DNA of 38,881 nucleotides, from assembly GCA_003427395.1 (NCBI GenBank), contig BFEA01000373.1:1043169-1082049 (forward strand). Reading direction: 5' to 3'. The translations under genes and the position numbers were made by a program. Positions 1-9,269 of this stretch are shown here, piece by piece. This DNA is from Chara braunii (Eukaryota > Streptophyta > Charophyceae > Charales > Characeae). The notes under the pieces are model-generated. The model was not told the DNA's origin, did not search any database, and saw only the letters and a list, made by a program, of their open reading frames with translations. The stretch's first letter is position 1, and the number at the start of each line of letters is the position of its first letter.

Positions 1-35
<35 letters not shown>

Positions 36-60
36 GGTGGGTGGGTGTGTGGGTATGTGC
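1..60. repeat. (GT)n followed by GGGT repeats
   Basis: A (GT)n tract passes into GGGT repeats. Runs of three G occur at 27-29, 31-33, 35-37, 39-41, 43-45 and 51-53, mostly separated by single T. This spacing fits the classic G-quadruplex pattern on the plus strand. The tract is cut by the window edge. Confidence 0.95.
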
Positions 61-196
61 GCGCAATCAGACTCGCTCTCTTCCACACTTTACATGCATG
101 CAAACAAGTGCGCAACAAACTAGCGACATGCGCCCACTCAGAACTCAGAGATATGGTACCGATAACACAGTTCATATTCAAGTTCACTTCGAATGG

Positions 197-199
<3 letters not shown>

Positions 200-261
<62 letters not shown>

Positions 262-318
262 TGTGATGTGTGATGCGTGTGTGTGTGTGTGTGTATGTGT
301 ATGTGTGTGTGTGTGCGC
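200..318. repeat. (TG)n microsatellite, interrupted
   Basis: Two long TG tracts (about 200-246 and 250-318) are broken by CGCGCG, GATG and TATG interruptions. Alternating purine-pyrimidine DNA of this kind can adopt Z-DNA. Open frames through it encode only Cys-Val repeats and are not genes. Confidence 0.95.
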
Positions 319-434
319 GGCAACTGCGACCCTCCCCGTGAGTTGCGCAGCTCCCGAGCGGCTGGAACTACGACCCTCCCCGCGGGCGCAGGGGGGGGGA
401 GTTGCGCGGCTCGCGGGGAGGGTCGCAATTGCGC
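317..434. repeat. G+C-rich imperfect inverted repeat
   Basis: The arm at 317-342 (core GCGACCCTCCCCG) is the near reverse complement of 410-434 (core CGGGGAGGGTCGC). The interior holds a second copy of the ACGACCCTCCCCG word near 370-385 and two direct copies of GAGTTGCGC (340-348 and 399-407). The segment could form a long stem. It is bounded by (TG)n and (CG)n tracts, so slippage-prone DNA surrounds it. Confidence 0.7.
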
Positions 435-445
435 ACGCGCGTGCG

Positions 446-494
<49 letters not shown>
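430..494. repeat. (CG)n then (GA)n tract
   Basis: An alternating C/G tract (about 430-460) with strong Z-DNA potential passes directly into a (GA)17 tract (460-494), a homopurine run with triplex potential. Confidence 0.95.
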
Positions 495-496
<2 letters not shown>

Positions 497-647
497 CAAT
501 CAATCCATCAATCAACCAATCAATAGGATCTTGATTGGTTTGGTTGATTGATTGATTCATTGATTCATTGATTTGATTGATTTGATTGATTGATTGATTG
601 ATTGATTGATCTGATTTGATCTGATTTGATTGATTGATTGATTGATT

Positions 648-705
<58 letters not shown>

Positions 706-734
706 CGGGGGGAGGGGAGGGAGGAACCCTCCCC

Positions 735-784
<50 letters not shown>

Positions 785-880
785 CAAGCAATCAATCAAA
801 CAATCAATCAAACAATCAATCAATCAATCAAACAATCAATCAATCAATCAGTCAATAACAAAACAACCAATCAATCGATA
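493..880. repeat. Tetranucleotide array in inverted orientations around (TG)n
   Basis: AATC repeats (about 493-530), GATT repeats (about 533-648), a (TG)n tract (649-704), a short G+C-rich spacer, then AATC repeats again (about 738-860). GATT and AATC are reverse complements, so the two long blocks can pair across the TG tract. Frames through it give Asn-Gln-Ser repeats and are not coding. Confidence 0.9.
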
Positions 881-888
881 TTTACTTA

Positions 889-966
889 TTTTTCTTTTTT
901 TTTTTTTTTTTTTTTCACACACAAAAAATGCCCCCCCCAAATTTTTTNTTTTTTTNTTTNTTTTTT
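889..966. repeat. Poly-T tract with ambiguous bases
   Basis: Low-complexity T-rich DNA has Ns at 948, 956 and 960 and a short poly-C. It may be the A-tail of a minus-strand retroelement or simple slippage DNA. Nothing adjoining identifies an element. Confidence 0.8.
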
Positions 967-1016
967 GTACAGGCCGATAGCGGCCGACGTGCGCAGGCCG
1001 AGCCCGCGCGCCGATT

Positions 1017-1646
1017 TTGAGCGCCCGACCCCGCCTGGGCGCGGCTCGGTCGCGGTGCTGTGGCCTAGGAGGTCGGCCGCAGATTAGGCCGCAGGATCCG
1101 TGGCCGACGGTGTCACGTAGGTTAGCACTACTTGGCGACGGGATCAACTCCACGAACGACATTGATCTCAGCCAACTCCAGATCTCTCCTGACGCACCAA
1201 AGATCATCCTCCCTCAACTTCTTCCTTTCGCGTCGCCTAATGAACCGGCACCGCCTTTCGACCTTCAAGCTTCCTTCCGATTTCCCTACCTTATGGCAGT
1301 CCGCCACGAACCCTCCCCTCTTCTTTCGAATCAGGCAGCTGGACGTGCCAATCCTGAACGCGAGCAAGTGGGCGGAGTGGTGGCACGCGTACGTCGCACT
1401 CAGCTTTTGCCTCGTCGAGCTGGTGTTTCATTGGGCCGAGCCAGCAGATAAAGAAGAGGAAGACGAAGTTCCAATGATGAGGTGGAGCTGCTGATCGTCC
1501 AAGCCTGGAGGACGGACACGGAGGGAAAAATGTTGGGGATACTCTTTGGGAAGGTGCGGGACGGACATCTTGAGCCGATTACGAGCAAAGTTCTGGTATT
1601 TTGGCCCAACTCTTAAGCGATCTGCCTCTGGAGATCCTTCCACACT
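1017..1646 (+). other. G+C-moderate stretch with short overlapping open frames, no gene assigned
   Basis: Two overlapping plus frames (1017-1451 and 1132-1494) carry non-repetitive sequence with hydrophobic stretches, for example a Trp-rich block near 1367-1436. Neither has a recognisable domain, and each stops before the acidic frame at 1647. They could be exons or decayed pieces of a protein that continues in the next entry. I see no convincing splice pair by eye. Confidence 0.25.
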
Positions 1647-2246
1647 GTGATGAGCGATCCACACCTACTGTGGCCCACGTGCACGAAACTCGACAACGAC
1701 AACATCTACCTCCCTTCGTCGGGCGACTATTTGGTCATCGATGTGACCAATATCACTCTGTGGGACCTGATCATCAGAAAAGTGGAGGTGGGGGCAGGAG
1801 AAGAGGTAGACGAAGAGGAGGAGGAGAAGGAAGACACGAACGAAGAAGGAGACTCGGAGGCCGGATCAGACAACCCGAATTATCGCGAATCTGAGGAGAC
1901 CGGGTCGGAAGAGAGTGGGTCCGGCGAATCAGGTAATTCCGGCGGACGTAGTGAGGAGGAAGGCGAAACAACAACTCAAAGGTGGCGAGAGAGGGCAGAA
2001 GGGAAGCGCCCAGTGCAGGATTCGGACGCGCGGCTGCCGCAAAGCGATCCGACGCGCAACCCAGAGCCACCTCGAGAGGAGCCCGGAGGAGATGATGTCC
2101 CCATCACGGAGGGATCTAGAAGCAAAGGCCGGAGAAGAAGTCCAACACCGGCTCAATCCCCACCACCACATAGGCCCACCGTTCGCCTACGTGGAGATGC
2201 GGGCAATCGGGCTTCGTCCCCGATCATTATCCCGCCGTCCCTTTGA
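1647..2246 (+). CDS. Hypothetical acidic low-complexity protein (possible exon or gene remnant)
   Basis: This 199-residue frame has two parts. The first 50 or so residues look like ordinary folded protein, with alternating hydrophobics. From about residue 50 a long acidic region runs Glu/Asp/Gly/Ser-rich, and the tail (about 120-199) is rich in Pro, Arg and Ser. That pattern suits a disordered linker or nuclear protein. No catalytic or binding motif is visible. The Met at 1647 is simply the first in frame; upstream the frame has stops, so an upstream exon would have to be spliced in. Purine-rich repetitive DNA can keep a frame open by chance, so coding status is uncertain. Function unknown. 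Confidence 0.35.
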   Translation: MMSDPHLLWPTCTKLDNDNIYLPSSGDYLVIDVTNITLWDLIIRKVEVGAGEEVDEEEEEKEDTNEEGDSEAGSDNPNYRESEETGSEESGSGESGNSGGRSEEEGETTTQRWRERAEGKRPVQDSDARLPQSDPTRNPEPPREEPGGDDVPITEGSRSKGRRRSPTPAQSPPPHRPTVRLRGDAGNRASSPIIIPPSL

Positions 2247-2808
2247 TTTCCTCGCCATCTATCAGATCATGGGTCGACCCTCGTTTCCCTCCAACCGTCA
2301 TCCTTTCCCCCCTTCCCTCTTCCACTAGCTCTATTCTACCCGTCTCGGTGTCACCGTCTTCCAGCACGTCTCCACTCACTCTATTGTAACCAGTTTCCCC
2401 CTCCACACTGTCGGTGCGAATACCGTTACAAGGGTATCCGCCCTGGTTTTTGCAAGTGACAGAAAAATAAGTTGATTTAAAGTTGAAGTGTACTATGTGA
2501 GGCGCAACTACGTCGATGATTTATGTTGACTGGATGGTTGACTAGACCAGAGAGTGTGTGGGCGCGGGGATTTGAGGCGCTCGTGATCTGTTTAATTGTT
2601 GATGATTGAAGAACCAGCGTGATCGCCGACCAGATTTTTATTTTGATATTAAACTAGGACTAAAAAGATTATGTCTATGGAAAGGTGCGCTCGCTTGTGG
2701 AAGCGGCACGTACGTACGAAGGACGGCGTCGACAACAGGGTGATTTCGAAAACGTTACGGTACGTCCGCACGTCGCGCGATATCTGTTTGTTTAGATGTC
2801 TGCTAGTA
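2247..2808. other. Intergenic, no feature recognised
   Basis: Mixed-composition DNA with no long frame and no repeat evident by eye. It ends at the TA target of the MITE that starts at 2809. Confidence 0.6.
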
Positions 2809-2937
2809 CTACAGTCTTCCCCCGAACAAAACGCACGTATGTACTATTCAACTTTCCCTAGAAAAGTCGATTTCTTGAAGTCGCCGCCTGAAATCCAAAT
2901 GGTACGCACGTTCAAATAGTACGCACGTATGTTCTGC

Positions 2938-2967
2938 TCGAATAGAACACACGTGTGTTCTATTCGA
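2938..2967. repeat. 30-bp perfect palindrome in the MITE
   Basis: A perfect palindrome centred between 2952 and 2953 has core ACACGTGT, including the E-box/G-box-like CACGTG. Degenerate copies of the same word flank it on both sides (about 2890-2940 and 2968-2990), giving a run of subterminal repeats as often seen at transposase-binding ends. Confidence 0.85.
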
Positions 2968-3046
2968 ACACACGGGTGTTCTATTCAAACAAAACATACA
3001 GAATGTTGTGCTCATTTTCAAAAACGCGTGCCCTGCAGTGCTCCTC

Positions 3047-3051
<5 letters not shown>

Positions 3052-3099
<48 letters not shown>
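3052..3099. repeat. (TC)n microsatellite
   Basis: About 24 CT units lie inside the MITE. Leu-Ser repeat frames here are not genes. Confidence 0.95.
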
Positions 3100-3102
<3 letters not shown>

Positions 3103-3550
3103 GCGCGCATGCCCGTCTGCAGTGCCACACTCATATTCAGAGTGCTGCGCAGTGTGCCCCCTCTCTCTCTCGCTCACTGGGCCAAGATGGGGATCCAAGA
3201 CTACATGACTGTTCAAATGTAACTCTCAGCAAGTAGCGTGGCCGACTTTTCTATTGGTATGTACAATTGGGCCCTTGCTCCACTGCTTTCCACATGCACA
3301 ATACACAAAAAAAAGTGGTGATGCATGTGTCCATTTTCTGATAAAATATTCATTCAGATTTTTTTATTTTTTTTACGTTTTTAATATTTGGTGAGTAGTG
3401 GAGAGAGAGCCCTGGTATCGGGATGTGTTTTTTTTTTTTTTTTTTGCCGCTTTCGACCATTTCTCGATTCATGCAAAGGTATCGACATATACAAGATTTT
3501 TTCGGGGGGGGGGGGCTTTTCCGAAGTTAGTGCCTAAACTCCGTAGCATT

Positions 3551-3617
3551 ACGCACGTGCGTTGTATATGAATACAATGCACCCTGTACGTTGTATTCAT
3601 ATACAACGCACGTGCGT
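3551..3617. repeat. 27-bp inverted repeat with 13-base loop
   Basis: Arms 3551-3577 and 3591-3617 are exact reverse complements. Each starts from ACGCACGTGCGT, itself a palindrome. The right arm overlaps the MITE's right terminal repeat, so the element end is a palindrome inside a palindrome. Confidence 0.9.
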
Positions 3618-3660
3618 TTTGTTCGGGGGAAGACTGTAGGCTCAGCTTTGGGCCTAGCAC

Positions 3661-3710
3661 TATTGGTTACAACGTCGGACTTCCATCAGAGAGATTCAAG
3701 GATCGAGACC
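3661..3710 (+). repeat. tRNA-like A/B-box pair, possible SINE head
   Basis: TGGTTACAACGTCGG at 3664-3678 resembles a Pol III A box, and GGATCGAGACC at 3700-3710 resembles a B box (GGTTCGANTCC type). The spacing is about 8 bases shorter than in a tRNA, and no clean cloverleaf folds by eye. It could be a tRNA-derived SINE head or a decayed tRNA gene. It lies about 25 bp outside the MITE. Confidence 0.35.
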
Positions 3711-4821
3711 AAGAGGCGACAGTGTGGAAGCGGCACCAATGAGTCGCGGGATTGAGTGTCCGGCGAGGCTATCCCCTTTGACTTTGTTGTCAGCGGCGTC
3801 AGAATGGTGCTAACGTTTTCATTTTTCTCATGCATCATATTCTGACGATTAAAAGTTTTTAAATAATTATTTTACTTTATGTCGTATTACTATTCGGCTC
3901 CGATGCTCTTGACTCGGGCGCGACGTTGGATTTGGGGATCGTCTCGATGGTCGAGGGCCTTGAGCACGCGCCTCCTTTGACGAGGTTGTTTGGATTCCGT
4001 ATGTTCGGGGTGTTGGCGAGATTTTTGTGTCCTATCCATTTTGGAGCACGAACCACAAAGTTCTACGTGCATGCGAGTTGGAGACTCGAGAGATGGGTGG
4101 GCAATGCACGAGAGGAGCGGTCCGGGGCGCTGTGGGGAGGTCGTTGCCGCTGCTCACCTGAGGAACCCGCTTTCGCTTCGGACTTTGAAGTTTTCCTTTG
4201 AATATTGCTATTACCGCAAAGATTTGCGTCGGGCCATTTTACCTAGGCTTGTGCTTGGGCGCATAGAAGACCCGCGCCCTCGACTTCGCGGCTTGCTATG
4301 AGAAACCGGAGTGGGACTTACCTGCTGCAAGGCCGAGGGAGTGGTGGGCCCTACTTGGAGGAAGAGAGGCGGAGGAAATAGTGGCGAAGCAGCGGTATTG
4401 TTGCCGTGCCAATGGCTCACTAGGGTTGGTCCATAAGGGTGAAAGACTTAGTAAACAGTCTGGTAGCTGGTTCACTTCAAAGCTTTCCTTACAAGTGCTC
4501 AGCCTACGCGATCGAGGGACCTCGTGCTAAGGCGAACAGGCAAACTGTGGAGAGCAAGATGGGGCAGTTGGGAGGAAGAACGAACCCGGCCACAAATCAC
4601 GTCTGAATACACTCCGAAGGTAACAATGGTGAAATGCGAGAGGGGCGCAATGGAAAGTGATGAGCTCGCTCATTTGGGGGTGGGTATGAGAAAAATAAAA
4701 GTCATCCCGACGTTTTGAGACCATACAAATGTGATGGGAGGGTCAGAATAGTAAGAAGATAAGTAGTTTTGTCAATATAGAAGGAAGGGGACGCGCGGAG
4801 GTGTCGACAAGAGAAGGGAAG
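3711..4821. other. Intergenic, no gene recognised
   Basis: Short frames on both strands lack recognisable domains. From about 4520 the composition becomes purine-rich on the plus strand, resembling the repeat units that follow. Confidence 0.5.
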
Positions 4822-6400
4822 GGGACATGGAAAGCGGTCGATCTAGCCTGTTAGTCGATGAAAACGGGCAGGAGAAGAAGTTAGTTCGGGGTTTTGACAT
4901 CGAACGAATCCGATTCTGAAGTCAATTTAGTTAAAGAGTTGGTAGGGAGGAAGATTAGTAGAGAAGGGCTTGTGCGGAGATGGCTTGCAACAACAGAAAA
5001 ATTTCCCAGAATTAAATAATCATTCTAGAGTAAAATTACATTCTAAATTTTAAATTTTCATTCCATCTTAAAAAATGTCATTCCAATTTTAAAATTTTCC
5101 GTCTTACTTGAAAACTTTCCTTCCAAGAATGGGGTATCCCTTCTTATTTGAACTGCATGCTAGAGATGGAATGAAAGTCTGGATAAGTTCATGAAATATT
5201 TTAATTGGACTGTCATTCTAAGTAAGGATTTTCAGTCATAAATAGGTTAATCCAATCTAAATTAGACGATATTTATTGTAGTAGAATGGAAGTTCAATTA
5301 AAACATTTCGAAAATCGTCCAGACTTTCATTCCATCTTAAACAAATAGATGTAGTTGGAAGGGAAAACTCATATTTAGACGGGAACTTATCAAATTAAAT
5401 TGGAAATTTTAGAATTGGACAAACATTGGAATGATAATTTATAAATATGAAGGATTTTTTTTTTATGGAATGTTTTTTCAACTTTCATTTTTCGTGGGAA
5501 TTTTTCTGTTGAAAGAGAGAGAAATAACAATGAAATTGTCGATCTCGCCGTTTCTTGAAGAAAACGGGCAAGAGAGGACTCAAAACTAAGGTTTTCGAAC
5601 CTGACGACTTTGATTCCGAAGTTAGATTAAACATTACATTAGAGCATTAGAAGTGGTAAAGAGAAGAGCAGCCTCGGACGAAGTGAGGTAGCAAAAAGGC
5701 AACAGAGCGGAGCAGCTGAAAAGAGGAACGAATCTGGATAGGAAAGGGCGCACGATGCATGCGGAGAGGGAAGAGTGGGCGAACGAGATGTGGTGGGAGT
5801 AAAAAGGGTGTAGTTCGCCCGTTCCTTAACGAAATCGGGCGCGTGGTAGAGATTGAAGTTGGGGTTGTAGAGTGTGGCAAATTCGAATCATTCGAGTGAT
5901 AGATTAGTAGAAGGCGAGTTAGAAAGAAAACTTGTTGCACGAAGGGATAGCGGAAGTGAAGAGGAGGCGGAGTAAGAAACATATATCTCCCTCGTTTTTG
6001 GACGAAATCGGACGAGGGAGAACTTCAATCAGGGGCTTTTAGGGGTGGCGCCCCTGATTATGCTGTCGAAATTAGTAGGTAGTTGGTAGATCAGGAATTA
6101 CTAGGAAAACAGGATGCGCTGGATATGGCGGGAAGATGGAATGAACAGTAAGGGAAGTCCGTTGGCTCGGCTGCTTCTCTGTCATTCTTAATGAATGATG
6201 GTAGGATTTCGGGGTTATTAAGTGTTGCGAGTCCGATGACAGGGTTAGATCGACCAGCAGATTAGTAAGATAAGATTGAGAAGATAAAGATAATGCCCGA
6301 AGGTTGCATGAGGGCGAGTATGACAAAGGTAGAGAGTTAGCATTTTCGCTTAAATCATGATGAAATCGGGATGAATAAAGTTATAGATGAGGTGTTTCGA
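4822..6400. repeat. Diverged tandem array, unit about 175 bp, each with a hairpin
   Basis: Related blocks recur with hairpins centred near 4857, 5556, 5828, 6003, 6190 and weakly 6357. After subtracting the 521-bp insertion at 4991-5511 the spacings are about 178, 272, 175, 187 and 167. After each hairpin come words such as TTCGGGGTTTTGA, then GATTAGTAG-like and GAGAAGGG-like words. Units are strongly diverged, so exact ends cannot be set by eye. Confidence 0.55.
4991..5511. mobile_element. A+T-rich foldback/MITE-like insertion
   Basis: The ends CAACAGAAAAATTTCCCA (4991-5008) and TGGGAATTTTTCTGTTG (5495-5511) are inverted with one base of length difference. Internal arms also pair: 5163-5184 with 5318-5337, and 5080-5100 with 5398-5420. 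The element therefore folds almost end to end. It interrupts one unit of the purine-rich array and is much more A+T-rich than its flanks. No coding frame. A target duplication is not clear (perhaps AA). Confidence 0.55.
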
Positions 6401-6810
6401 CCACCGCGAACACAACAGCATCAACATATTCGGCATTAGGGGCGTGAATTCGGTGGTGCGATGGTTTTGGGCTGCGTGGGAAGAAGGAAGTGAAAACGGG
6501 ATGCATCAGCCTACGTTTAACGAGAGATTCGTTCGGTATGGCTCATCCCTCAGACGGTAGTAGCGTGACGATGAGCCGAGAAGGGGGGGGTTGAAATACT
6601 TAACGTAGGGAGTTGGGGAGGTCGAGCGAACTGGGAGAGGAGCTATGCAAGGACAGGTACTGAGCTAGTCGAGGGGAACACGGTGTATGGTAGCATGTCT
6701 TCTCGAATTCTTGCAGGAGGCATGCCCTCAGTTGCTGAGCGTCGGGGTCATGCTCGTGACCGGTGACTCCTGTCCCGTTTATCATGGCTTACGATCTTCT
6801 GCCCAGCGGT
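6401..6810. other. No feature recognised
   Basis: Mixed DNA with short frames only. It ends at the 11-bp duplication bounding the next element. Confidence 0.5.
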
Positions 6811-7365
6811 GCTCATCGACTACGAATCCCCCTCGGCGGCGACTATCCGCGGACAAGTCCGCGTCCGCGGCCGCGGCCTAGGCCGTGACCCCGCGGACGT
6901 GTCCGCGGTCCGCGACCATGAAAAAAAAAAAAAAAAAAAAAAATATCAAAAAATTCTGAAAAAAAACCATGTTATGCAGAATAATATACTGAACAACTTT
7001 TGCCTAGGGGTCATATCCAAAAACGTTACTGAATTTAAAATAAAAAATCACATACATTTCATGTTTTGTTTTTGGAAAAACAAACAAACAAACAACTTTT
7101 GCCTTAGGAAAATTAGTTTTTGAATTTTTAAAATTCGAAGACGAAGTCAGAAAATAAAATAAAAAATTGCGCAATTTAGATCTCGAAACGATCCACAACT
7201 CCATATTTTTTGTTTTTTTTTTTGATACATTTTTAGGGTAAAAATAAATTCCTGAAAGTCGCGGCCGCACCCAACTGCGACCGGAGCCGTGGCGGCCGTG
7301 ATCACGTCTGCCGTCCGAGCTTGACCTCGCGGACGCGTCCGCGGGTGTTTCATAGCTCATCGACT
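6811..7365. mobile_element. Mutator-like (MULE-type) MITE candidate with 11-bp target duplication
   Basis: GCTCATCGACT occurs exactly at 6811-6821 and 7355-7365 and brackets a 533-bp insert (6822-7354). About 100 bp at each end is very G+C-rich and holds copies of the palindrome CGCGGACNNGTCCGCG (6848-6863, 6892-6907, 7328-7343). The middle is A+T-rich. A target duplication of 9-11 bp is typical of Mutator-like elements. The terminal inverted repeats are only loosely matched. No transposase. Confidence 0.5.
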
Positions 7366-8325
7366 TTGACGTATGAGTACCTGACTAAGGTACTGAGCAG
7401 CTACGCTAAAGAAGAAGGAGATAAAACCCAAGCAGGAGAGAAAAGCAAATGGGGGAGGAAGGGTTTGGAGGCGTACCTGTTAGTCGAAAAGTTGCTCGGT
7501 AGCGGGAAGGGAAAGACTGCAAAGGGACTGCGGTCTAGACAACTTTCGTTGAGTTGCTGTGCAGCTCTTCCCATCGATTACGAGCAGCTAAAAGAAGAGT
7601 CGCTAGCCTGTATGCTGGCCTACTGACAAATGTACTGCTCGGCCTGTTATGGGAGGTAACTGAGGACGAGTTATCAGACTGCAGGCTCATCCTTTTGCAG
7701 GTAGGGGGGGCGGGGGTATTGCTGCGAATTGGAGAATTGTCAGGGAGTCAGTAACCGAAGGTTGGACTTCAGTTTGACCAGACGGCTGCGTAAATTTCGG
7801 CTGCCATTGCGGGGCCCTCAGGCGAGTGAAGATCACAAGGCCCTCTCCCAGGAGTTGAGTCAGTCTCCCTGTTGTATCTCGAGAGTCTCAAACCCCTCCT
7901 TCTGCCCTTCTTAATCTAAGTATAATCCTAGTTATGAGAGGAAGGCGGAGGCGTGATTGCAACCCGTAGGACCGCATCAAGACTTTGTGGGGAGTCAGCC
8001 CACCGATTGCGGGAGCTCTGCCGGAACTCAGGAGGAGTTCGGGAGGCAGAGAACTGAGAGGTAAGGCTTCCTCCTTCCTTCTATAAACCCAGGTGTAACC
8101 CCTATCTGTATTCCTTGTTGCTTTTTGACTGAGTATATTGTGTGCACCCCTACTTTGACTTTTATGTTTGACTTTCAATCCAGACTCAATAAAGGAATGA
8201 TTGTGCAATGTCAATTTCAGTTTTGTTGTCTGACTGAAAGCAGATTGTGGGATTGCATTTGGGGGAAGGATGGAAGGAAGACAGTTTTATATGTGTCTGA
8301 CTAGGTCAGCCAAAGGTTGGGAGAG
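7366..8325. other. No gene assigned
   Basis: Short frames (for example 7321-7626 and a minus frame 7888-8214) show no domain and overlap repeats. The sequence may belong to the same old repeat as the hairpin array downstream. Confidence 0.4.
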
Positions 8326-8980
8326 TCTCCATAAGATTGGAGGGTCCACTGTCATGTTTATTTTTGACTGCTTGAAGGAGCAGACAGGTTCCCGTAAGAT
8401 TGGGTGACCTGCTTGCTTTGACTTGCGAAGGCTGTTTGTGCTTGATTTTCAGGGACCAAACATTTTTTCACAAGATTGGATGGCTTTGTCGCCTTATTTC
8501 GTTTTGAATTTATGATGTTTATTAGTTCCTCTCATGTTTATTTTGAAGAAGAATTCAGGCGAAGGACAGGGAAGGTTCTCATAAGATTGGGTGGTCTGGT
8601 TTGGAGTCGCGCACATGCTGAAACCAAAAGGTTAAATTTATTTATATCTTATACTACTTACTTATGAACAGGCTAGTCACGCATTTTTCCATAAAATTGG
8701 ATGGTCTGACTATAGCTTATCACCAACTGAAGAGAGTATGAATTAAGAATAGAATTGTGGTAAGAAGGAACAGGCTGAATCATGATCTAAGATGACCAGT
8801 TCAGTCATGTGTTCCCTTAAAAGACAAAGTGCAGACAATTATATATAACTTGGATACTTAAATGGTTCAGGGCGACTAGGGTGGCCTAGTCATGTGCCCG
8901 AAGAAGAGAAAAGTTGTAGTGCCCTGTAGTTGTGTATATTCTATGGTTGAGCTAGACAGGTTCCCGTAAGATTGGGTGGT
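8326..8980. repeat. Array of hairpins sharing a RTAAGATTGG loop
   Basis: A short module recurs at about 8326-8345, 8386-8410, 8467-8485, 8572-8600, 8681-8711 and 8950-8982, with weaker traces near 8790-8825. Its core is CCC/TCC, then RTAARATT, then GGG/GGA, which closes a small stem. The outer flanks also pair but with different sequences: AGGT with ACCT at 8386-8410, TAGTC with GACTA at 8681-8711, AGCTAGAC with GTCTAGCT at 8950-8982. A related hairpin without this loop lies near 8870-8890 (GACTAGG, GTGG, CCTAGTC). Confidence 0.6.
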
Positions 8981-9269
8981 CTAGCTTTATGCCTTATGCA
9001 AGCTGGGTATAAAGGGATAAATCATTGACAGATCATGAACTATTGTTTGATAAGGTTGGCTTTGGGGTTGGTGAGAATACTTATCCTTTGTGGTTTGACC
9101 TGCATGTGATTAAGTGAGACTGCTACTTAGTCGGAGCTTCAGTTGATACGTAGTTGCTTTAGTTGCTCGCCACGTGCTAGAGCCATAGGAGTTAGATTCA
9201 GTTTCTGCATTTTCTGAGCTAAGTTTATTGTACTTAGGTCAATTTATGCAATTTCTGGGATCACTTATT

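Larger units (their letters stand above)
2809..3639. mobile_element. Tc1/mariner-like MITE with 30-bp terminal inverted repeats
   Basis: The left end 2809-2838 and the right end 3610-3639 are exact 30-bp reverse complements. Inside a TA dinucleotide at each edge the terminus reads CAGTCTTCCCCCGAACAAAA. A TA target and a CAGT-type start are hallmarks of the Tc1/mariner superfamily. The roughly 830-bp body has no transposase frame, so it is non-autonomous. It holds subterminal palindromes (2938-2967 and 3551-3617) and a (TC)n microsatellite (about 3052-3099). Superfamily assignment rests on TIR and target only. Confidence 0.75.

Noticed and set aside
3-860. Open frames of up to 201 codons through the left-end repeats
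   Set aside because: They encode only Cys-Val, His-Thr or Asn-Gln-Ser repeats produced by microsatellites.
6847-6908. CpG-island promoter
   Set aside because: The G+C richness is confined to the ends of the inserted element and consists of its palindromes.
7321-7626. 101-codon plus frame
   Set aside because: It starts inside the MULE-like element's G+C-rich end and crosses the target duplication; no domain.
8326-8982. CRISPR-like array
   Set aside because: Modules are imperfect, spacing is irregular, and the context is eukaryotic with no cas genes.
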